A DNA stretch of 17,979 nt from Nitrospiraceae bacterium (GTDB lineage Bacteria; Nitrospirota; Thermodesulfovibrionia; Thermodesulfovibrionales; UBA9159). The notes beneath the pieces were generated by a model. That model ran no database searches. It was not told the origin of the DNA and worked only from the letters and a program-made list of their open reading frames with translations. The stretch lies in assembly GCA_003453735.1 (NCBI GenBank), contig DMNE01000229.1, positions 22,317-40,295 of the forward strand, read 5' to 3'. Below, piece by piece: positions 1 to 8,420 of the stretch (positions are counted from its first letter, which is position 1; every line of letters begins with the position of its first letter). The translations under genes and the position numbers were made by a program.

Positions 1-2186
1 GCTTTTTTCTCAGCGATACCATTGGCAACGGCTCCTCGTATGAAGACCTCCTTTTGTTTTTCCATCTCTTCGGGTTTTTTCTTTCCCATAGCCCTTCTCA
101 GGATGTCTGCCTGTCCCATCGAAAACTTTGCTATCTTATTGGCAATCATCATTACCTGTTCCTGGTACAGGATGATCCCATAAGTCTCATCAAGGATTTC
201 CTTCAATTGTGGCATTTCATAGGAAAGCTTAGCTTCCCCTTTTTTTCGCTTGATAAAGTCATCGATCCACGCCATGGGACCAGGGCGGTAAAGAGCAACG
301 AGGGCGATCAGGTCCTCAAACCTGTTGGGCTGCATCCGAGTTAGGATATCGCGCATGCCGGGGCTCTCAAGCTGGAATATGCCCGTTGTATGTCCTGAAC
401 TTAAGAGTCTGTAAGTATCCGGATCTTCAAAGGGAATATTCTGCAAAGAGAGTTCGCCGCCATTGGCCTTAACATACTCAAGGGTCTTTTCGATGACGGT
501 AAGTGTTTTCAGGCCGAGAAAATCAAACTTCAGCAGGCCGATAGCCTCTACAGAACTCATATCAAATTGTGTTGTAATGGTTCCATCAGCAGGGTTTTTG
601 TACAGGGGCGCATAATCGGTAAGCGGCTCAGGAGAAACAACAACACCTGCGGCATGAGTGGAGGCGTGCCTGCAGAGACCCTCGAGTCTTCTTGCTATGT
701 CGAGAAGGTCTCTGACCCTTGAATCGTTTTCATATAATTCCTTAAGTTGGGGCTCGACCCTTAATGCCTCATCTATGGTGATATTTAGGGTGTTCGGTAT
801 AATTTTGGCGATCCGATCAACCTCGGCATACGGCATGTCGAGGGATCTCCCGACATCCCTGATTGCGGCTTTTGCGGCCATGGTGCCGAAAGTGATTATC
901 TGGGCCACATGGTCTTCACCATATTTCTGAGACACGTAGGAGATCACCCTGCTCCTTTTGTCCTTGCAGAAATCCACATCGATGTCTGGCATGCTGATCC
1001 GCTCGGGGTTCAGAAACCGTTCAAAAAGGAGATTATATTTTATGGGATCAATCTCTGTTATCCCGAGGCAGTATGCCACAAGGCTCCCTGCTGCAGAACC
1101 TCTTCCCGGGCCTACCGGGATACCGTTCTTGAGCGCATAACTGATAAAGTCCCACACAATAAGAAAATAGGATGAGTATCTCATCTTATTGATGATGTCC
1201 AACTCTGTCTGGAGTCTGCTCCTATAGACTTCCGGCGGATTGGGACCAAACTTTTTTTTCAGACCGTCCGTGGCGAGCTCTTTCAGATATGTTTCAGGGG
1301 TTCCGCTGTGCACGGCGAACCGAGGCAGCAAATTCGTCCCCAGGGTGAACTCCAGATTGCACCTTTCCGCGATCTCCCTCGTGGACAAAACCGCCGCGGG
1401 AATCTCAGCGAACGCCCTCTTCATTTCATCCGCAGACTTGAGATAGAACTCATCCGACTCGAACCGTAACCTATTTTGGTCGCTTGAGGTCTTGCCGGTC
1501 TGGATGCAGAGCAGGATATCGTGTGCGCGGGCATCTTCTCTATGCAGATAATGGCAGTCATTGGTTGCAACAACTCCGATATGGAGCTCTTCAGCGAGTT
1601 CAACGAGTTTCCGGTTTACCTTAGTCTGTACTGCTAACCCGTTGTCCTGTATCTCGATATAATAATTCTGGGGCCCAAGTATGTTCTTGTACTCGAGGGC
1701 ACTCTGTCGCGCCTTATCAATCATATCCCTGTTCAGATAATAAGGGACTTCACCTTTCAAACAGGCTGAAAGACCGATCAACCCCCCGCTGTATTGTGCA
1801 AGCAGATCCTTGTCGATCCTCGGCTTATAGTAAAACCCCTCGGTGTACGCCTTTGAAACAAGGGTCACGAGATTCCTGTAGCCGGCATTGTCTTTTGCCA
1901 GGAGGATGAGATGGAACGACGCTTCGGATGCGCTGGCGCCTCCCTTATCAAAGCGGTTCGACGGAGCTACATATACTTCACATCCGATAATCGGCTTTAT
2001 CCCGGCCTTCGTGAGCTTCTTATAGAACTCTATTGCACCGAAGAGATTGCCATGGTCGGTTATGGCTACAGCCGGCATCCTGAAGTGGGAAGCGCGTTCA
2101 ACAAGCTCATCAATCTTTACGGAGCCATCTAGCAGGCTGTATTCGGTGTGCAGGTGAAGGGGTACAAAATCAGAATGTTGGTGCAT
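1..2186 (-). CDS. dnaE: DNA polymerase III subunit alpha (N-terminal part, cut by the window edge)
   Basis: This is the catalytic subunit of the replicative DNA polymerase. The window holds 728 codons of a protein that is usually about 1,150 residues; the C-terminal fingers end, OB fold and tau-binding tail lie off the left edge. The N-terminus opens with a PHP domain carrying the HLHTEYSLLDG signature (residues 11-21). The polymerase aspartates are intact: MPDIDVDF places two at residues 401 and 403, and KFDFLGLK places the third at 555, the numbers known for E. coli DnaE. The frame is open throughout. The ATG at 2186 (MHQHSDFVPLHLH) matches the family start, but it lacks a good Shine-Dalgarno: only AGG, about 10 bases upstream. 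The neighbour at 2490 is divergently transcribed. Identification is secure. Confidence 0.97.
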   Translation of the reverse strand, partial: MHQHSDFVPLHLHTEYSLLDGSVKIDELVERASHFRMPAVAITDHGNLFGAIEFYKKLTKAGIKPIIGCEVYVAPSNRFDKGGASASEASFHLILLAKDNAGYRNLVTLVSKAYTEGFYYKPRIDKDLLAQYSGGLIGLSACLKGEVPYYLNRDMIDKARQSALEYKNILGPQNYYIEIQDNGLAVQTKVNRKLVELAEELHIGVVATNDCHYLHREDARAHDILLCIQTGKTSSDQNRLRFESDEFYLKSADEMKRAFAEIPAAVLSTREIAERCNLEFTLGTNLLPRFAVHSGTPETYLKELATDGLKKKFGPNPPEVYRSRLQTELDIINKMRYSSYFLIVWDFISYALKNGIPVGPGRGSAAGSLVAYCLGITEIDPIKYNLLFERFLNPERISMPDIDVDFCKDKRSRVISYVSQKYGEDHVAQIITFGTMAAKAAIRDVGRSLDMPYAEVDRIAKIIPNTLNITIDEALRVEPQLKELYENDSRVRDLLDIARRLEGLCRHASTHAAGVVVSPEPLTDYAPLYKNPADGTITTQFDMSSVEAIGLLKFDFLGLKTLTVIEKTLEYVKANGGELSLQNIPFEDPDTYRLLSSGHTTGIFQLESPGMRDILTRMQPNRFEDLIALVALYRPGPMAWIDDFIKRKKGEAKLSYEMPQLKEILDETYGIILYQEQVMMIANKIAKFSMGQADILRRAMGKKKPEEMEKQKEVFIRGAVANGIAEKK

Positions 2187-2191
2187 AATGA

Positions 2192-2221
2192 ATATTACCT
2201 GATCAAGAGACTCAAGTTCAA
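2192..2221 (-). promoter_or_regulatory. Candidate sigma70-type promoter of dnaE
   Basis: On the minus strand TTGAAC (2221-2216) and TAATAT (2197-2192) are separated by 18 bases. Transcription would begin almost at the dnaE ATG (2186), which would give a leaderless or nearly leaderless mRNA. This fits the weak ribosome-binding site. It is inferred from sequence only; other promoters further upstream are possible. Confidence 0.3.
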
Positions 2222-2299
2222 CTGAAAAAGCGTTCGATCTGCAAACCATGACGGTACATGGCACGGTTAGCCCGTTCCTCTACGAGGTGATGAAGATTG

Positions 2300-2320
2300 C
2301 GGTTTCTCTGCAGAGAACCG
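2300..2320. repeat. Imperfect palindrome CGGTT(T)CTCTG/CAGAGAACCG
   Basis: Ten-base arms meet with no loop and a single extra T in the left arm. The absence of a loop and of a T tract argues for a protein-binding site (operator) rather than a terminator. It lies between two divergent genes. No regulator can be named. Confidence 0.35.
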
Positions 2321-2489
2321 TTCGCTTTTAATGACAGTTTTTGCTCTGCCCCGAGTGAGGTTTAACGGAAGAGAGTCTGCTATAATTAAAGAAAGGTGTG
2401 TTCGATATCTCCTGGTTGTACGAAGGTGACCGGATGTGCTCATTGTGAGGAAGGAGGCTTTGGACGTCTTGCCGTCGTGACAGGAAGAT

Positions 2490-3830
2490 ATGGCAACATT
2501 AAAAAAAATTCTCGAGCGGGTCGAATCCAAAAAGACTGATTACATTGCTTACAATTTTGAAAAGATAGAATATGCAGCCTTGACAACCTTCTTTGACTTA
2601 GCCCAGGAATTTGACAACATTGAGGATTTTTATTATTTATGTGTGGCTATCCCGAAAGGTTTTTTTAACCTCGACGCCAGACTCTACCTCATTGATCCAA
2701 AACTCAACGGCCTATCCCTCATTAGTTGCTCCGAAGCACCTGAGTGCTGGCCTAAATCTCTTCCTCCCCCCGCGATAGGACCCGATGACCAGCACTCGTA
2801 TTTACGGGACAACCGCCTTGTATTAGCCGTCCGAGGGAAAAGAGTCCTCATTGAAAAGCTGCCTTTCAAGACCACTCATGATGTCCTTGGCGTATTGGAA
2901 ATATACCCGATAACGACTCTGAGTCCTCATCACGGACTTTTCTTTGAGAAGTTTGCAAATCGGATCGGCTTCAATATCCATAACCGATTTCTGGTTGAGA
3001 AAAACATAGAACATTTGCGGTTCATTCGTTCTCTGGTTGCCGACATTGAACACAATGTGATCGCACCGAACATGATCTACAGGCTCTACCTGAAGCATAT
3101 GAGGAGAAAGATCATGAAAAACATAGAGTTGGAAAAACTTTTTTCTCAGTATGTGGAAGGCGAAACCGAGATCTCCACAGAACATCTTCTTTCTGAGTTG
3201 CATGAGGTGAACGTCGGCTTGATCTCAGAACTGGAGAATATCGAAAAGCATTATCAGAATATGAGCCTCTTTCTCGAAACCCTCTTCAGAAGAAGTCATT
3301 TTGACAAGGGACATCTCACTCCTCTTACCAAGCCGTGCAACATGAAGAAGGATGTCGTACAGCCCCAGCTGGAACGGTTCGCCGAACAATTCAAGCACAT
3401 GGGCATCGAAATAGCGGATCAGTTCAGCGGCATCCCTGATGAGGAGATCATCAGCGTTGTGGATGTCGGCCTGATGGCACAGGTGTACGCCAACCTCTTT
3501 TCAAACGCCCTCAAATATGCGGAAGAAGTGATTACTCACGAGGGAGAAAGGAAGAAATATCTGACCTATGGCCGCGAGCTCGTTCGAGACTTTTTCGGGC
3601 CCGGCAAAGACGGTATCAAATATAATGTATTCACCACCGGCACGCATGTCCCTGCTGACGAACGGGACAGGCTTTTCGAGGACGAATACCGCGGCGCCGC
3701 TACCTCAGGTAAGCCCGGCACCGGACATGGCCTTGCGTTTATTAAGAACGTAGTTGAAATCCATGGTGGGGTGGTGGGCTATGAGGCTACGCAATACGGG
3801 AATAATTTCTATTTTGTGCTGCCGAAATGA
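2490..3830 (+). CDS. GAF / histidine-kinase-like sensor protein, orphan, atypical ATP-binding lid
   Basis: This 446-residue soluble protein has no signal peptide or membrane helix. The N-terminal ~170 residues resemble a GAF-type sensor (ARLYLID, HDVLGVLEIYP). A helical segment follows with an H-box-like DIEHNVIAPNM (His188), then a long dimerisation-type helix region (about 205-275). The C-terminus is an HATPase_c domain with N box NLFSNALKY (335-343) and G2 box GTGHGL (410-415). The G1 box normally reads DxGxG but here reads FTTGTHVP (381-388), lacking both the Asp and the second Gly. ATP binding or kinase activity may therefore be altered. No response regulator is adjacent. The ATG has AGGAAG only 2 bases upstream, an unusually tight spacing; no better in-frame start exists. 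Substrate and partner are unknown. Confidence 0.75.
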   Translation: MATLKKILERVESKKTDYIAYNFEKIEYAALTTFFDLAQEFDNIEDFYYLCVAIPKGFFNLDARLYLIDPKLNGLSLISCSEAPECWPKSLPPPAIGPDDQHSYLRDNRLVLAVRGKRVLIEKLPFKTTHDVLGVLEIYPITTLSPHHGLFFEKFANRIGFNIHNRFLVEKNIEHLRFIRSLVADIEHNVIAPNMIYRLYLKHMRRKIMKNIELEKLFSQYVEGETEISTEHLLSELHEVNVGLISELENIEKHYQNMSLFLETLFRRSHFDKGHLTPLTKPCNMKKDVVQPQLERFAEQFKHMGIEIADQFSGIPDEEIISVVDVGLMAQVYANLFSNALKYAEEVITHEGERKKYLTYGRELVRDFFGPGKDGIKYNVFTTGTHVPADERDRLFEDEYRGAATSGKPGTGHGLAFIKNVVEIHGGVVGYEATQYGNNFYFVLPK

Positions 3831-3877
3831 TCTACTGTGACCATTTCTTTTTGAACGCATGTTCTTTCTCCTGCCTG

Positions 3878-3894
3878 TCGCTTTAAAAAAGCGA
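3878..3894. other. Small hairpin downstream of the kinase-like gene
   Basis: TCGCTTT and AAAGCGA form a 7-base-pair stem around an AAA loop, 48 bases after the stop codon at 3830. There is no T tract on either side, so it is at best a weak transcription-end or mRNA-stabilising structure. Confidence 0.3.
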
Positions 3895-3905
3895 GACCCT
3901 TACAA

Positions 3906-3928
3906 AATTTGACAGAACCTGACAAATT
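3906..3928. promoter_or_regulatory. Inverted repeat overlapping a consensus -35 box (candidate operator/promoter)
   Basis: AATTTGACAG and CTGACAAATT are 10-base arms with one mismatch around a 3-base centre. The left arm contains a perfect TTGACA (3909-3914). Seventeen bases further on the -10 position reads TTTACG, a poor match. The geometry suggests a regulated promoter for the membrane-protein gene at 4126, blocked by a dimeric repressor. This is inference from pattern only. Confidence 0.35.
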
Positions 3929-4125
3929 CTGTTTACGAGCCTGCAAAGAAGAACTCTTTTACCTCAGGATTGTGAACTTCTATGACATAAAATGCGTTTT
4001 ATTTTCGAGCAGTTATCAGGATGAGGCGGATAGTATCCGGAGAAAAAGAGATTTGAGAGCAATACGTTTTGACTGGCATGCCTGTTGCTCAGGAGATAAT
4101 GATACCGGTCAAGGAGGCGGTAACT

Positions 4126-4623
4126 ATGGAAAGGAAGATCCCACGACAGCGAAACTCCCACGGTGGAGCGCTTGACTTCGAAAGGGAAAGGCTTCTCAAC
4201 CTGATCGACAGTAAAATTAGAAGAAAAGAGATGGAAATTGCAAAAGGATTTGCCGAAGAACTTTTCAGGACCGAGATGGAATTTGCCCTCCTTGGAAAGG
4301 CAAAAAAACTGAGGAGATATAACAGCATGATTCTGAAGGTCATGCGCGTTCTGCTGACCGTTCTACTGATGTCCGTTACGTGCACGGTGCTGAACATTTA
4401 CCCATTTTATAACCTCCTGGCACAGGTGATTACGATACTCGCCATTATTTCTGTTATTGGCACTAACTCTTTTCTCATTGAGCGGTTCGGAAGGGCAATG
4501 AAAATGACGATAGAGGGATATGAGACGGTGAGGCAGTCCTTTATCGACCGGTTGCTTGACAGTTTCTTGAACAACAGCAGTCCTGACATGGCACTCAGAA
4601 TGCTCAACCTGAATGTGGCGTAA
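4126..4623 (+). CDS. Small membrane protein with two transmembrane helices, function unknown
   Basis: I do not recognise this family. The frame stays open back to 4069, but I place the start at 4126 because AAGGAGG (4111-4117) stands 8 bases before that ATG. This gives 165 residues. Residues 15-65 form a highly charged, probably helical cytoplasmic segment (RRKEMEIAKGFAEELF). Two hydrophobic helices follow (about 69-91 and 96-117), joined by the short loop NIYPFYN. A second amphipathic tail ends at NLNVA. A membrane hairpin flanked by helical soluble arms suits a scaffold or signalling accessory protein, but nothing proves a role. It lies 295 bases after the kinase-like gene and 79 bases before the 72-residue gene, on the same strand. 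Confidence 0.7.
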   Translation: MERKIPRQRNSHGGALDFERERLLNLIDSKIRRKEMEIAKGFAEELFRTEMEFALLGKAKKLRRYNSMILKVMRVLLTVLLMSVTCTVLNIYPFYNLLAQVITILAIISVIGTNSFLIERFGRAMKMTIEGYETVRQSFIDRLLDSFLNNSSPDMALRMLNLNVA

Positions 4624-4702
4624 AAAGGCGATATTCTTGAAAGATGCCAGAAAGAAACCGTGACAATGCCAGGAAAGAGGACAAGGAGAGGAGGTTGCGA
4701 AG

Positions 4703-4921
4703 ATGCTGGTTTTCATGGTTGACAATAGCCACTTGGTTGTGACCGATGCAAGTGAAGAGACGCTCAAGGAGCTCTGGAATGCCTACCACTGGTACCGGTA
4801 TGACATCAATTTCAGTTTTGATACGTTCCTCAGAGAGAACGGCATCTCCTTCAGGGTGACCTCCCCGAATTTCACTATCTTTGGTTACAGTGTCAGAGCG
4901 AGCGAGATCTCCATCAACTAA
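4703..4921 (+). CDS. Small protein of 72 residues, function unknown
   Basis: The gene is short but well supported as coding. GGAGAGGAGG lies about 8 bases before the ATG, it follows the membrane-protein gene in the same direction, and the protein is compact and balanced in composition. It is rich in aromatic residues (WNAYHWYRYDINFSF) with alternating hydrophobic and polar segments typical of a small alpha/beta fold. There is no signal peptide, membrane helix, Cys pair or recognisable motif. I cannot assign a function. Its nearest relatives by context are the two sensory or membrane genes upstream. Confidence 0.6.
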   Translation: MLVFMVDNSHLVVTDASEETLKELWNAYHWYRYDINFSFDTFLRENGISFRVTSPNFTIFGYSVRASEISIN

Positions 4922-4963
4922 CCTCTCCTTAAAAATGCCCAATGAATCTTATGGTACGAATTT

Positions 4964-4989
4964 TATAGTCAAACAGCTCAGTGGCTATA
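4964..4989. other. Hairpin TATAGTCA/TGGCTATA after the 72-residue gene
   Basis: An 8-base-pair stem including one G-U pair encloses a 10-base loop, 42 bases after the stop codon at 4921. It is followed by AAAACCC, not by T residues, so it is not a classical intrinsic terminator. It may still mark the end of the transcript. Confidence 0.25.
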
Positions 4990-5110
4990 AAAACCCTTTG
5001 GACTGTGCCAAGCGCTCCCTGGAGTAAGGAGTGCCCGGCAGTGAGCCCTTAGCCTTACTATAAAATCTCAGGAAATAAAACTTTAGTATACTATTATAAA
5101 ACGCTTTGCC

Positions 5111-5128
5111 TCGGCAGAGTCGGCAGAG
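5111..5128. repeat. Tandem 9-base repeat TCGGCAGAG x2
   Basis: Two exact, adjacent copies of TCGGCAGAG sit 30-48 bases upstream of the ATG at 5159, in the probable 5' leader. They may be a slippage product or a direct-repeat binding site. Confidence 0.6.
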
Positions 5129-5158
5129 GATGAAAATCGGTGGTTCAGGAGTTAAGGC

Positions 5159-5692
5159 ATGGAACACTTTTATACCGGGCTCGTCGTTCATCATATCGAT
5201 TTCGGCATCGGCAGGATAGTGAATATAGAGGAAGACCGTATCACTGTCAATTTTGTCAAGGCCGGCATCAAGTCTTTTATTGCTTCTGATGCAAAGATAG
5301 AGCTATCGGATACTCCATTGAGCGCTGAGGATGATATGAATTCTGATGAACTGAAGGATGCCATAAGGGAGGTGCTTCGGCAGGAAGGTCTCATCGGAAC
5401 CATACCCATCGCTGACAAGTGGGAAGGAGGCGAACTGATACTGAAACCAGGCAACCCTGAACTCCAACAGAAGTCAGTCCCTATCGATACCTTTTTTCAC
5501 AAGATCGTCATGATCAGGAACCAACTCCGCATGCTTGAACAGAATATCAATTCTTCAAAAAATCTTTCAGATCGCGAAAAGGTGGACCTCCAGCAGTATA
5601 TCACCCGATGTTACGGCACACTAACCACTTTCAATGTCCTTTTTGCCGATAAAAGAGACTGGTTCGTTGGGGCGAAGACGGGCCAAACATAA
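5159..5692 (+). CDS. Protein with Tudor/CarD-like N-terminal domain and helical C-terminus
   Basis: The first ~45 residues (GLVVHHIDFGIGRIVNIEEDRITVNFVKAGIKSF) follow the pattern of the small beta-barrel at the UvrD/PcrA C-terminus and in CarD/DUF3553 proteins. That pattern is G-x-V-x-H-x-x-FG-x-G-x-I, then V-x-F-x-x-x-G-x-K. These domains typically contact RNA polymerase or nucleic acid. Residues 60-80 are acidic and helical, the middle (GTIPIADKWEGGELILKPGN) resembles a linker plus strand, and residues about 105-160 form a helical coiled region. There is no helicase or DNA-binding enzyme domain, so this is a stand-alone adaptor-like protein. Length is 177 residues. GGAG lies 7-10 bases before the ATG. 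RNA polymerase binding is an inference from the fold resemblance only. Confidence 0.65.
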   Translation: MEHFYTGLVVHHIDFGIGRIVNIEEDRITVNFVKAGIKSFIASDAKIELSDTPLSAEDDMNSDELKDAIREVLRQEGLIGTIPIADKWEGGELILKPGNPELQQKSVPIDTFFHKIVMIRNQLRMLEQNINSSKNLSDREKVDLQQYITRCYGTLTTFNVLFADKRDWFVGAKTGQT

Positions 5693-5959
5693 AACGTTGC
5701 AAAAAGGCTATGAGTTTTCCTTCATCGGCATCAAGCAGCCTGGTCTGTAAGGTCCACGGGCAGATGCATTGAGACGTCAGTGCTTCCTGAAACATTCTTA
5801 TTCAAAAGAGCCGGGCTTTGCATGCCGGGACAGGGCGCAGGCCTGAACCTAGAGGGCCGGTAGTGTTGCTTTAATGCTTGAGTTGTCTCATAATATTACA
5901 TTTGCAAGGGAGATACCGGACGAGATATCGAAAATTCTTTATACAAGAGGCCATATGAT

Positions 5960-7942
5960 TTGAAAAGCCTAAAAACCGTCATAAACTTTAGTATAATTGG
6001 TCTTATGGCTTTGGTCATGATTCTTTCCTCAGGTTATTCTTTCTTGAATCAGTATCGAGAGATAAGGGAAGAAGCCACTGATAAAGCAAGCAAAATGGTA
6101 CATCTTTTAAGCGGGCTGAGCGAGGATGCCCTTTTGAGTTTGGATTATTCCCTCCTTGATCCTGTTTTGACGAAGGCTCTGGAGCAAGACGGAGTTCTAT
6201 ACGTTAGGGTTGTAGACAAAGAAGGGAAAGTCCTGCGAGAGCAACATAAGGAGAAGCAGGATGCCCGTTTCATCGAAGTCAGCGAGCCGGTGAGCACGGC
6301 TGGCGAAGTGACGGGTAAAGTCATCATGGGTCTTTCGACTGAAGCATCCTATGCTCGCTTGATGAAGGACATCCGTATAGCCCTGCTTCAGATTGTCATC
6401 GGGCTCGTAGTGTCCTCGACTCTTCTGCTTTTTCTCCTCAATCGGCTCGTCATACGGCGTATTGACCGACTCAACCAGGTAGCCCGTGAGATCGCCTCCG
6501 GCAATCTTTCATCTCAAAGCGCGCTAGGAGGCAAAGACGAGATCGCTTCATTGGGCAACTCCATTAACATAATGGCTGCAAGCATCAAAAGTATGATTTT
6601 CAATATAAAAAATATTACCGACTCAATTGCTCACGTTACCGCTGAAGTAGACAGTACTTCCCAGAATGTTTTTTCTGAAACAAATGAGCAAAAGGCAGCC
6701 GTAATGGAAGCCTCTCTCTCCCTTACTGCCATCAACGAGTCAATATCGAAAGTTTCCTCTTCAGCCGGAGAGCTATCGGAGGCTTCTGAGAAGACATCGT
6801 CCTCGATAGTTCAAATGTCTACCGCCATAGGAACAGTTGCAGGCAGCGTCGAGGTCTTAGACGAATTAAGCCGTGATACCGCTTCGTCCATAGAGGAGAT
6901 GATCGCTAGCGTTAAGCAGATTTCCGATAGCCTTGAGAGCAATTCGAAATCTGCAGAATCTATCGCATCCTCTGTTGCAGAGGTCGCTGCAACTATTAAG
7001 GATATTGAAAAGAGCGCTACCAAAGCCGTGTCTCTTGCTGAAGATGTCTCTCGAAACGCCTCTCAAAAGGGCATGTCTGCCGCAGAGGCGGCCCTGCAAG
7101 GCATTGCTAATATCAGGAAGAGCGTTACAGAACTCTCTGAGACTACAAACCTACTGGGAAAGAAATCTCAGGCGATCGGTTTAATAGTGACTGTCATTGA
7201 TGACGTAGCTGACCAGACAAACCTTCTTGCCCTCAACGCAGCCATCCTTGCTGCAAAGGCTGGCGAGCACGGCAGAGGTTTTTCTGTGGTAGCAGAGGAG
7301 ATCAAGAACCTCGCCGATGAAACATTGTCGTCCACGAAGGAAATTGCTTCGCTGATCAAATCGGTGCAAGACATGGTGAAGTCAAGTGGTGAAAGGGCAA
7401 TGGAGGGGCTTCGCACGGTTGAGGTTGGCTACTTACTTGTGAGCGATATGGGCCAAGCCCTTAATGCGATCATTGAGAGTTCAACGGCTTCGACCAACAT
7501 GGCTAAAGATATTCAGAGGGCAACGGCGGAGGAAGCACAGGCCGTGCGACAAATCACGGATTCCATCAATGAAATGTCAGAACAAACTGACAATATTTCG
7601 TCTGCTTTGCGGGAGCAGACGAAAGGCAGCCAGCGCATACGCGAGGCTACCGAACGCATGAGAGAACTTTCCGCCCAGGTGAAAACCGCAACTACCGATC
7701 AGGGAGAGGGAAGCCAGCATATTTCCAAGGCCGCCGAGAACGTGGCACACCAGTCAGTAGATATCGCGCAGGCCACGAGCCAGCAAGAACAGATGAGCCT
7801 CGAACTCATGAGCAGTATGCAAGGGATAGGCAGTATCACGGATGGTTTGAAACTTTCGGTTCAGAGGATGGCTGCTGTAATTGCTTCTCTAAAAGAAGAG
7901 GCGGCACATCTTATCTCGGAACTTAAGAAATTTACTGTATAA
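5960..7942 (+). CDS. Methyl-accepting chemotaxis protein (transmembrane chemoreceptor)
   Basis: This 660-residue inner-membrane receptor signals to CheA/CheW. TM1 spans about 7-28. A small periplasmic sensor (about 30-138, containing LYVRVVDKEGKVL and GKVIMGLS, Cache-like) follows. TM2 is about 139-162, HAMP about 163-215, and a long signalling coiled coil runs to the end. The hairpin tip (about 414-465) reads DQTNLLALNAAILAAKAGE then HGRGFSVVAEEI. The usual Glu in NAAIEAA is Leu, a variant seen in some receptor classes. No CheR/CheB-docking pentapeptide is present at the C-terminus. The start is TTG, with AGAGG about 9 bases upstream; the frame is closed further upstream by a TAA at 5891 and offers no ATG. 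No che genes are adjacent. The ligand is unknown, but the following binding-protein gene is a candidate partner. Confidence 0.95.
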   Translation: MKSLKTVINFSIIGLMALVMILSSGYSFLNQYREIREEATDKASKMVHLLSGLSEDALLSLDYSLLDPVLTKALEQDGVLYVRVVDKEGKVLREQHKEKQDARFIEVSEPVSTAGEVTGKVIMGLSTEASYARLMKDIRIALLQIVIGLVVSSTLLLFLLNRLVIRRIDRLNQVAREIASGNLSSQSALGGKDEIASLGNSINIMAASIKSMIFNIKNITDSIAHVTAEVDSTSQNVFSETNEQKAAVMEASLSLTAINESISKVSSSAGELSEASEKTSSSIVQMSTAIGTVAGSVEVLDELSRDTASSIEEMIASVKQISDSLESNSKSAESIASSVAEVAATIKDIEKSATKAVSLAEDVSRNASQKGMSAAEAALQGIANIRKSVTELSETTNLLGKKSQAIGLIVTVIDDVADQTNLLALNAAILAAKAGEHGRGFSVVAEEIKNLADETLSSTKEIASLIKSVQDMVKSSGERAMEGLRTVEVGYLLVSDMGQALNAIIESSTASTNMAKDIQRATAEEAQAVRQITDSINEMSEQTDNISSALREQTKGSQRIREATERMRELSAQVKTATTDQGEGSQHISKAAENVAHQSVDIAQATSQQEQMSLELMSSMQGIGSITDGLKLSVQRMAAVIASLKEEAAHLISELKKFTV

Positions 7943-8420
7943 AAGGAATGGGACTGCTGCGCTTTTTTGGCGTTCTGAATGCTCTTGACCTGAAGATCTT
8001 TTGTGCTTGTATGAAAAAACATAGACAGAATGAGCTTTTGACATTCCTGAGAAGAAGAGACCCGTGAATGCTGAAAGAACTTGGTTGTAGCTCCATTTGA
8101 CTGTGGGCCACTATAGCGCTCACAAGACATCCCCTGTGCAAGGACGGGTTAAGACATCCCTCTTCCATTGTAGTTCACTCAGATATCGCGCTTTCAGATT
8201 TTAATACGGTAGGGAGGTTGGAAAAGCAGAAAGTGTTAGAAAAATGAGAAAAGGATTCGTGGATTTCATTGAGAAATGTTCTAAGAGACCGAAGATCTTC
8301 ATCCGAACGAAGGATCTGATTCTATTGGTGCCGACTTTCTCCACGTTAGGACCTTTGGGGGCTGGTACGCCAGTAATCGCATATAAAAGGGCAATTGAAC
8401 AAATTTTGGTGGAGGACAAC
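7943..8420. other. Long non-coding stretch between the chemoreceptor and the binding-protein gene
   Basis: About 480 bases carry no convincing gene. A plus-strand frame is open from 8244 and continuous with the downstream gene, but it lacks a ribosome-binding site. Visible structure: a direct repeat AAGACATCCC (8124-8133 and 8151-8160, 27-base period), and a bulged hairpin AGATCTTC/GAAGGATCT (8293-8317). A TTGACA at 8038-8043 has no -10 at the proper distance. The binding-protein gene probably has its own promoter here, but I cannot place it. Confidence 0.45.

Larger units (their letters stand above)
2187..2489. other. Divergent intergenic region between dnaE and the kinase-like gene
   Basis: This 303-base region separates two divergent genes. 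It contains the dnaE promoter candidate, an imperfect palindrome at 2300-2320 and a TATAAT at 2381-2386 facing the plus-strand gene. No matching -35 box stands 16-18 bases before that TATAAT. A strong AAGGAGG (2451-2457) lies too far from the ATG at 2490 to serve it. It precedes only a six-codon TTG frame ending at a TGA, possibly a leader peptide or chance. Confidence 0.5.

Noticed and set aside
5755..5880. GC-rich stretch before the chemoreceptor with words loosely like a cyclic di-GMP (GEMM) riboswitch
   Set aside because: The conserved GEMM core and tetraloop-receptor arrangement could not be found on either strand; only short words agree.
8244..8420. 59-residue N-terminal extension of the binding-protein frame
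   Set aside because: It has no ribosome-binding site, and would bury a perfect signal peptide that follows GGAGG and ATG at 8421.
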